Shown: one piece after another, positions 59,946 to 64,000 of the stretch
Numbering within the stretch: position 1 is the first letter of the stretch
Layout: each line of letters begins with the position of its first letter
Source: Pedobacter sp. Leaf41
Lineage (GTDB): Bacteria; Bacteroidota; Bacteroidia; Sphingobacteriales; Sphingobacteriaceae
Assembly: GCF_001422545.1 (NCBI RefSeq)
Contig: NZ_LMLE01000007.1
Coordinates: 1-64,000, forward strand
Direction: 5' to 3'
Length of the DNA stretch: 64,000 bases
Notes under the pieces: model-generated
What the model was told of the DNA's origin: nothing
The model's database searches: none
Seen by the model: the letters and a program-made list of their open reading frames with translations, nothing else
Translations under genes and position numbers: made by a program

Positions 59946-60221
59946 TTATTCGATTTCGCCATCAGCTAAGCCTTCCAGAAACCAGCCAGATTTATATTCA
60001 AATTTGGCAAATGCTGTTCTACTTTCGTTCGTAACCGTGCCAGCAAAGTCATGGGCAATTTCTTTTTGCGACTCCAAAACTTCCTTAATCACTATCGCAT
60101 ATTCTTCGATGTTAAGGCCGTCTTTAATTACATAGCTAAGTTCTCCATTTTCACTCCATATTGATTCTACAATACCTTGATCAAATTTAGCCTGGGTTTC
60201 TTTGCTTATTTCGCTCATCAT
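59946..60221 (-). CDS. Conserved-looking hypothetical protein, 91 aa
   Basis: Starts MMSEISKETQAKFDQGIVES; either of two adjacent ATGs may be used. A small soluble acidic protein with one alpha/beta unit (YVIKDGLNIEEYAIVIKEVL). I recognise no family. It is convergent with GH97 and divergent from the small acidic gene at 60398. Confidence 0.65.
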   Translation of the reverse strand: MMSEISKETQAKFDQGIVESIWSENGELSYVIKDGLNIEEYAIVIKEVLESQKEIAHDFAGTVTNESRTAFAKFEYKSGWFLEGLADGEIE

Positions 60222-60397
60222 GATTTAATATTTACCTCATTAAACTCTCCAATCAGCTAAAAAGTTTGCAGGTTGTATCTTTCCAAATATTAGCTGAGGT
60301 TGAAATATATATTGACTCGATTAGAATTGTCATGTTTTGAACTTTTGCGAACCTTTAAAGCTTAAGCACTGTTATCCATGTACTAAAACTAATAATT

Positions 60398-60547
60398 ATG
60401 ATAGACCCAAAAGACAAAAACAAAGAGGCGGAGAACGAACAAGCGCAAGCTAATGATTCGCAAGCTAAAAAAGAAGAAACGAATTGGGATGAGCATCAGC
60501 GTATAGATGAGGAAGGAAACGAACTGGATGCAGAAGATATTAAATAA
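60398..60547 (+). CDS. Small acidic protein upstream of pfpI-like gene, 49 aa
   Basis: Starts MIDPKDKNKEAENEQAQAND and ends DEEGNELDAEDIK. It is highly charged and disordered, with the same composition type as the proteins at 46679 and 49332. The stop is six bases before the PfpI gene start, so the two are co-transcribed. Function unknown. Confidence 0.6.
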   Translation: MIDPKDKNKEAENEQAQANDSQAKKEETNWDEHQRIDEEGNELDAEDIK

Positions 60548-60553
60548 AGAGAG

Positions 60554-61351
60554 ATGAAAAATATTTTGATGATACTAACCTCGCACAGCGAGATGGAAAA
60601 TACAGATAGCAAGACAGGCGTGTGGCTGGGTGAGTTTACAGATCCCTATTACGAATTTATTGATGCTGGATTTAATGTTACCCTTGCGAGTGTAAAAGGC
60701 GGAAGACCACCCGTTGACCCCATGAGTGAGCTCACCGAAAATATTACGGGTGCAAACAGAAGGTTTCAAGAGGATGAGGTTACAAAAGCTGCATTTTCGC
60801 AAACGCAGCAGCTAAACCAGATTAATGCTTCGGATTTTGATGCCGTGTTTTATCCTGGCGGCCATGGCCCGATTTGGGATTTAGCTAAAGATAACAACAG
60901 CGGAATTTTGATTCTTGATTTCATTGATGCCGGTAAACCTGTTGCTGCTGTTTGCCATGGTCCAGCTGCTTTAATTAGCGCAGAAAACCAACGCCCAGGC
61001 TTTTTGAAAGGGAAAACTATTTCTGCTTTTAGCAATACCGAAGAAACGTTGGTGGGTCGAAGTGGAAATGTTCCTTTTTTGTTGCAAACAAAACTCGAGG
61101 AACTAGGTGCGGAAGTTAAAACGGCAATGGTTCCTTTCTTATCGCATGTGGAAACGGATGGTTTGCTTATTACCGGTCAAAACCCCTTATCCGCTGGCCC
61201 AACCGCAAAAGCACTTATTGAATTCCTGAACCAAAATAAGGCAACGGCAAATCAGCAAATTAGAGATGATGAAACTAAGTTACCTCATCAAAAGCAATGG
61301 AGAGAAAATGCTGAACAATACATTGCGGCGAAACCTGATGAATTAATTTAA
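60554..61351 (+). CDS. DJ-1/PfpI-family type 1 glutamine amidotransferase-like protein
   Basis: 265 residues. The nucleophile elbow is Cys134-His135 (AAVCHGPAA), with Glu27 (GVWLGEFTDP) positioned as in Hsp31-type DJ-1 proteins and FYPGGHGPIWDL preceding. These act as glyoxalase-like deglycases, chaperones or stress proteins. A C-terminal extension of about 40 charged residues is beyond the core fold. It shares a transcript with the preceding 49-residue gene and is followed by a strong hairpin. Confidence 0.88.
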   Translation: MKNILMILTSHSEMENTDSKTGVWLGEFTDPYYEFIDAGFNVTLASVKGGRPPVDPMSELTENITGANRRFQEDEVTKAAFSQTQQLNQINASDFDAVFYPGGHGPIWDLAKDNNSGILILDFIDAGKPVAAVCHGPAALISAENQRPGFLKGKTISAFSNTEETLVGRSGNVPFLLQTKLEELGAEVKTAMVPFLSHVETDGLLITGQNPLSAGPTAKALIEFLNQNKATANQQIRDDETKLPHQKQWRENAEQYIAAKPDELI

Positions 61352-61366
61352 ATAAGGAAGATTTTG

Positions 61367-61412
61367 CAATACATAAAGGGATTATTGATGAAATAAATCC
61401 CTTTATGTATTG
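61367..61412 (+). terminator. Long hairpin after the PfpI-like gene
   Basis: A 17-base perfect stem CAATACATAAAGGGATT/AATCCCTTTATGTATTG with a twelve-base loop. It lacks a T-run, so it may stabilise the mRNA end rather than terminate alone. Confidence 0.55.
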
Positions 61413-61510
61413 ATGGAAATAAAATGATTTCGATTGCGATGAGGTATCGTACTATATTCAAATATCTATTGTTGCAGTGGTTGATCTCCAGATTGCAAAG
61501 CAACCCTTTG

Positions 61511-61548
61511 AAGTGTGGTTTTGTTGGTAAAAACTAACCACACTTTTT
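61511..61548 (+). terminator. Hairpin with T-tail between PfpI-like and LuxR-type genes
   Basis: AAGTGTGGTT/AACCACACTT form a ten-base stem with a 15-base loop, followed by TTT on the plus strand. It lies ten bases from the end of the convergent LuxR-type gene and may serve both transcripts. Confidence 0.5.
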
Positions 61549-61554
61549 CAACTG

Positions 61555-61785
61555 TTATACCTTTAGTAACCCATATCTATATGCAAATGAAACCAGAGAA
61601 GCGGTATTTCTCGTTCTTGTTTTGCTGATCAAAAGCTTTCTTAGGGTTTCAACTTTGCTTGGCTTTACTTTAAGTTCCTCGCTTATTTCACTGTAAGTTC
61701 GTCCTTCAGCAATTAATTCAATCATTTTAATATCCTGGGTATCAATACCCATAATACTTGGTACAACGTCTTTTTCTCGGTTCAT
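61555..61785 (-). CDS. Single-domain LuxR-type HTH regulator
   Basis: 76 residues containing only a GerE/LuxR helix-turn-helix (DIKMIELIAEGRTYSEISEE, then VKPSKVETLRKLLISKTRTR). There is no receiver or ligand domain. Such stand-alone forms act as DNA-binding regulators by themselves or under other control. A perfect 14-base palindrome ATTAAACGTTTAAT lies 19 bases upstream of the start and may be an autoregulatory operator. Confidence 0.85.
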   Translation of the reverse strand: MNREKDVVPSIMGIDTQDIKMIELIAEGRTYSEISEELKVKPSKVETLRKLLISKTRTRNTASLVSFAYRYGLLKV

Positions 61786-61803
61786 GTCTCAAACTTAAAA
61801 AAA

Positions 61804-61817
61804 ATTAAACGTTTAAT
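61804..61817. promoter_or_regulatory. 14-base palindrome upstream of the LuxR-type gene
   Basis: ATTAAACGTTTAAT, perfect dyad symmetry, 19 bases before the start codon. Possible operator for the adjacent regulator. Confidence 0.4.
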
Positions 61818-62040
61818 AGTAAAAATGACTGTTTACAACTACAAAACAGGCGTTTTTTTGACATTTATCATCATTATTCGTATGGATGTGTAATATTTAA
61901 CATTCAAAATAAGATCGAAAAAGTAGACAATGATCATATTTTCGCGACGATTTCAACCGCGAAAATTGTGATGGTTGACCAAATGTGATAAACCTTTTTT
62001 AAATCACTGACTGACAGGAATATCTAGGATTTGAATACGA

Positions 62041-62973
62041 TCAATAAATCACCCCTGAAAACTCTTTTTTAGCTTGTTGCAATTGGAGTTCATATTCCAT
62101 TGGCCAGCCAAAAGCTTTTTCAGCGGTTTTCTTTAAATCTACGCCCGCAGCCCCGCTCCAAAAATGAACAAATTCCCCATAGTTTAAATCACGTTGAAAG
62201 CGGTTACCCCTACCTTTTGGAAAATGCTGTGCCAGCAACGCGAAATATTTGTTTAAAACTTTACCCTTTCCATAACCGCTATAGATCGGATAAAACCAAT
62301 TTTTAAACCATTGCGTTTCGGCTTTTGGAAAATCATCATACTGTGATTGCATCTGTGTAAACACCTTTTCCGCTTCTGCTTTCATTCCAATATTTAACAG
62401 TACATCGTAATTGAAGATTTCCATAAATTTACTGTCGCCCCAAAGCGCATCGGATGGCGAACCTTTTGCGCCATGACTAGCACTGGTTACGATGTGGCCC
62501 ATTTCGTGAATAGGCATACCAATTTGCTCGCCTACGGGATTAGTCCAGTTTCCAAGCCCACAATCTATTACGTTTTTATAATCATGGCTTCGATCAAAGA
62601 ACGGTGAAGGATGCCCGCCGCCATAATCTCTTCCATTTACCTGGTGTAGAATGACGTATAACTTTGGATCAGCGCCAAAGGCACCATAATTTTGTTTCAC
62701 ATACGCCCAACACTTACCCATCAAAACTATTGGCCAACGTACGGAGTTTGGCATCTGCTCGTCATAGTAAACCGCAACATCATCATTACTTCCTACCAAG
62801 CTAAGTTGCTTTTTATGCTCAAACCAATGTTCCTGCCATAGGCTATCGAGGGGCTTTTGATTGGTAGAAGAAACATCAACAGCTAGCTGTTGGGCATGTA
62901 TTTCGTTTGAAGAAAAAAATAAAGTGAGGAGCAGCACGAAATAGAAATGATTTCCGCTAGAAAAAATGTTCAT
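62041..62973 (-). CDS. Secreted zinc metalloprotease (HExxH)
   Basis: 310 residues from the ATG at 62973, which opens a signal peptide (MNIFSSGNHFYFVLLLTLFF, ending EIHAQ). An ATG at 63030 adds nineteen unlikely residues. HEMGH at 156-160 is a zinc-binding HExxH motif; the third ligand may be Asp or Glu in the DALWGDSKFMEIF segment. The rest is helical. I do not recognise the exact family; it may lie near bacterial basic-secretory-protein peptidases. It sits 64 bases after a discoidin-type surface protein gene and may act on glycoproteins or mucin-like targets. Confidence 0.72.
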   Translation of the reverse strand: MNIFSSGNHFYFVLLLTLFFSSNEIHAQQLAVDVSSTNQKPLDSLWQEHWFEHKKQLSLVGSNDDVAVYYDEQMPNSVRWPIVLMGKCWAYVKQNYGAFGADPKLYVILHQVNGRDYGGGHPSPFFDRSHDYKNVIDCGLGNWTNPVGEQIGMPIHEMGHIVTSASHGAKGSPSDALWGDSKFMEIFNYDVLLNIGMKAEAEKVFTQMQSQYDDFPKAETQWFKNWFYPIYSGYGKGKVLNKYFALLAQHFPKGRGNRFQRDLNYGEFVHFWSGAAGVDLKKTAEKAFGWPMEYELQLQQAKKEFSGVIY

Positions 62974-63093
62974 GTTAAAATAGGTGTTTAAAGAATGACA
63001 GAGATGAAAATTAATTGGTGAACAGAGCAACGATAATCCGTTGAAAAATAAAGGTGGGCAAGATCATTCAAATCAATGTGCCCACCCTTTCTT

Positions 63094-64000
63094 TTATTTG
63101 TTCCAGAAAGAAACTTCACTAATGTTGCTGTAGTAAGCATCGCCACTGGCAACAGAGATTACCCTGATTCGAATATATCTTACCGTTGGTAATCCATCAG
63201 GAAATGCCACTTTGAAAGGCGCAGATCCGTCATCGCTTCTTTCAACCGTTTTAAGTAACTTCCAGCCACGACCATTAGATTCGGCTGTCCATCCCGGAGA
63301 ATCTGCCGGCGATTGCGTTTGGGCACCTGTTAAATCGGCAATCCCCCAGATTTCAAATTTAGTTGGGTTGTTACAGCAATCGCGACCAATGATTTCAAAC
63401 TGGGCAAGGTTTGCCACCTGTTTTCCCATATCAAAAGTAAAGTGGTGAGGCAATGGTGTATTATCATCACTGTGAAAAATATCAGGGTAACCTGTTGGCG
63501 CCTTATTTCCATTCCATAATTTCGATAATGAAGTTTCACTGCTATAGGTACCTACATCGTTAGTCAGTTTTAAGGGTTTAAACAACGATTTATCTACCGG
63601 GACCATGATATTACTCAAGGAGTCGAAACCTGCGGTATAAAAGGTATCAATAGCAGATTGAACAGGAACGTATGACGACCTGAAATACACTTTAGTTCCA
63701 ACCTTGTAATCTGCTAAACGTATCGAATTTGCATCAGGCCCAAGTTTTGCCTGGCGAACGGTTCCATCTTTGTAAGTATATCGGATTTCGGTGCCGATGT
63801 TGATGGTATCGGGGCGTTCGAACTGCAAAGTAATACCGTTGTCATCAAGCTGGTAAGGCGCACTAGTCACAAGGAAACGATTTGTTAAACTCGTTTTATA
63901 GCTATCTCCATATACTTTAACATTGTTAATTTGAACCGGAACTGATTTATTTCCCGCTTTATCGAATGAGTAAATGGTAAATGAATAATTGTATTCTACC
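63094..64000 (-). CDS. DUF4998 plus discoidin-like surface protein, C-terminal part
   Basis: The frame is open to base 64000, so the true start lies beyond the window. A GTG at 63870 is internal. The visible protein begins in a fibronectin-like DUF4998 repeat (EYNYSFTIYSFDKAGNKSVP), followed by a second similar strand set. A C-terminal F5/8 type C (discoidin-like) domain starts near the SSETSLSKLWNGN segment and ends YIRIRVISVASGDAYYSNIS. Proteins of this type are outer-membrane lipoproteins in glycan loci that bind carbohydrate. It is upstream of the metalloprotease on the same strand and is likely co-transcribed. Confidence 0.75.
   Translation of the reverse strand, partial: VEYNYSFTIYSFDKAGNKSVPVQINNVKVYGDSYKTSLTNRFLVTSAPYQLDDNGITLQFERPDTINIGTEIRYTYKDGTVRQAKLGPDANSIRLADYKVGTKVYFRSSYVPVQSAIDTFYTAGFDSLSNIMVPVDKSLFKPLKLTNDVGTYSSETSLSKLWNGNKAPTGYPDIFHSDDNTPLPHHFTFDMGKQVANLAQFEIIGRDCCNNPTKFEIWGIADLTGAQTQSPADSPGWTAESNGRGWKLLKTVERSDDGSAPFKVAFPDGLPTVRYIRIRVISVASGDAYYSNISEVSFWNK

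Overview
The window looks like a chromosomal segment of a Bacteroidota bacterium, most likely Sphingobacteriaceae and Pedobacter-like. I infer this from the AT-rich intergenic DNA, several TAnnTTTG -7 promoter elements, almost no Shine-Dalgarno sequences, many secreted glycoside hydrolases, and families typical of that group (GH92, GH97, GH76, GH125, DUF4142, DUF2264, CheB-CheR-PAS kinases). The genus is inference. I saw no rRNA, tRNA, CRISPR array, intact insertion sequence or SusC/SusD pair.

Layout. 0-4 kb (minus strand): a hexuronate-flavoured set of a GH2 beta-glucuronidase, a GH30 glycosidase, the stump of a dead SDR dehydrogenase and the start of uxuA. 4-13.4 kb: an MFS exporter divergent from its MarR regulator with matching operators at both promoters, then a YycJ-type MBL hydrolase, aquaporin, glutathione peroxidase, a serine-hydrolase lipoprotein, topA and two small genes. 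13.6-21.8 kb: the periplasmic-defence pair of thioester alpha-2-macroglobulin and penicillin-binding protein 1C. 22-25.7 kb: an overlapping pair resembling ether-lipid enzymes (AGMO-like hydroxylase and YhhN lysoplasmalogenase), then a GAF histidine kinase coupled by ATGA overlap to a 63-residue protein. 25.8-32.4 kb: alpha-mannan enzymes GH125, GH76 and GH92, interrupted by a degraded extracellular contractile injection system (eCIS) remnant. 32.8-36.7 kb: mnmA, a GH15-type hydrolase and an SDR.

36.9-43.3 kb holds the most interesting unit. It is a bacteriophytochrome photosensory module (PAS-GAF-PHY, chromophore residues intact) with no output domain. Five bases later comes a 1608-residue CheB-CheR-PAS-histidine kinase. 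This is probably a light sensor split from its signalling partner.

43.3-53 kb is a stress-flavoured stretch: YetF/DUF421, KatG, DUF4142, a frameshifted DUF6766 gene, an orphan cyanophycinase and several small hydrophilic proteins. 53.6-59.8 kb is a pectin/ulvan-like glycan locus (BNR_4 propeller, DUF2264, GH105, divergent GH97). 60-64 kb holds a small acidic protein with a PfpI/DJ-1 protein, a single-domain LuxR regulator, a secreted HExxH metalloprotease, and the C-terminal part of a DUF4998/discoidin-type surface protein that runs off the window.
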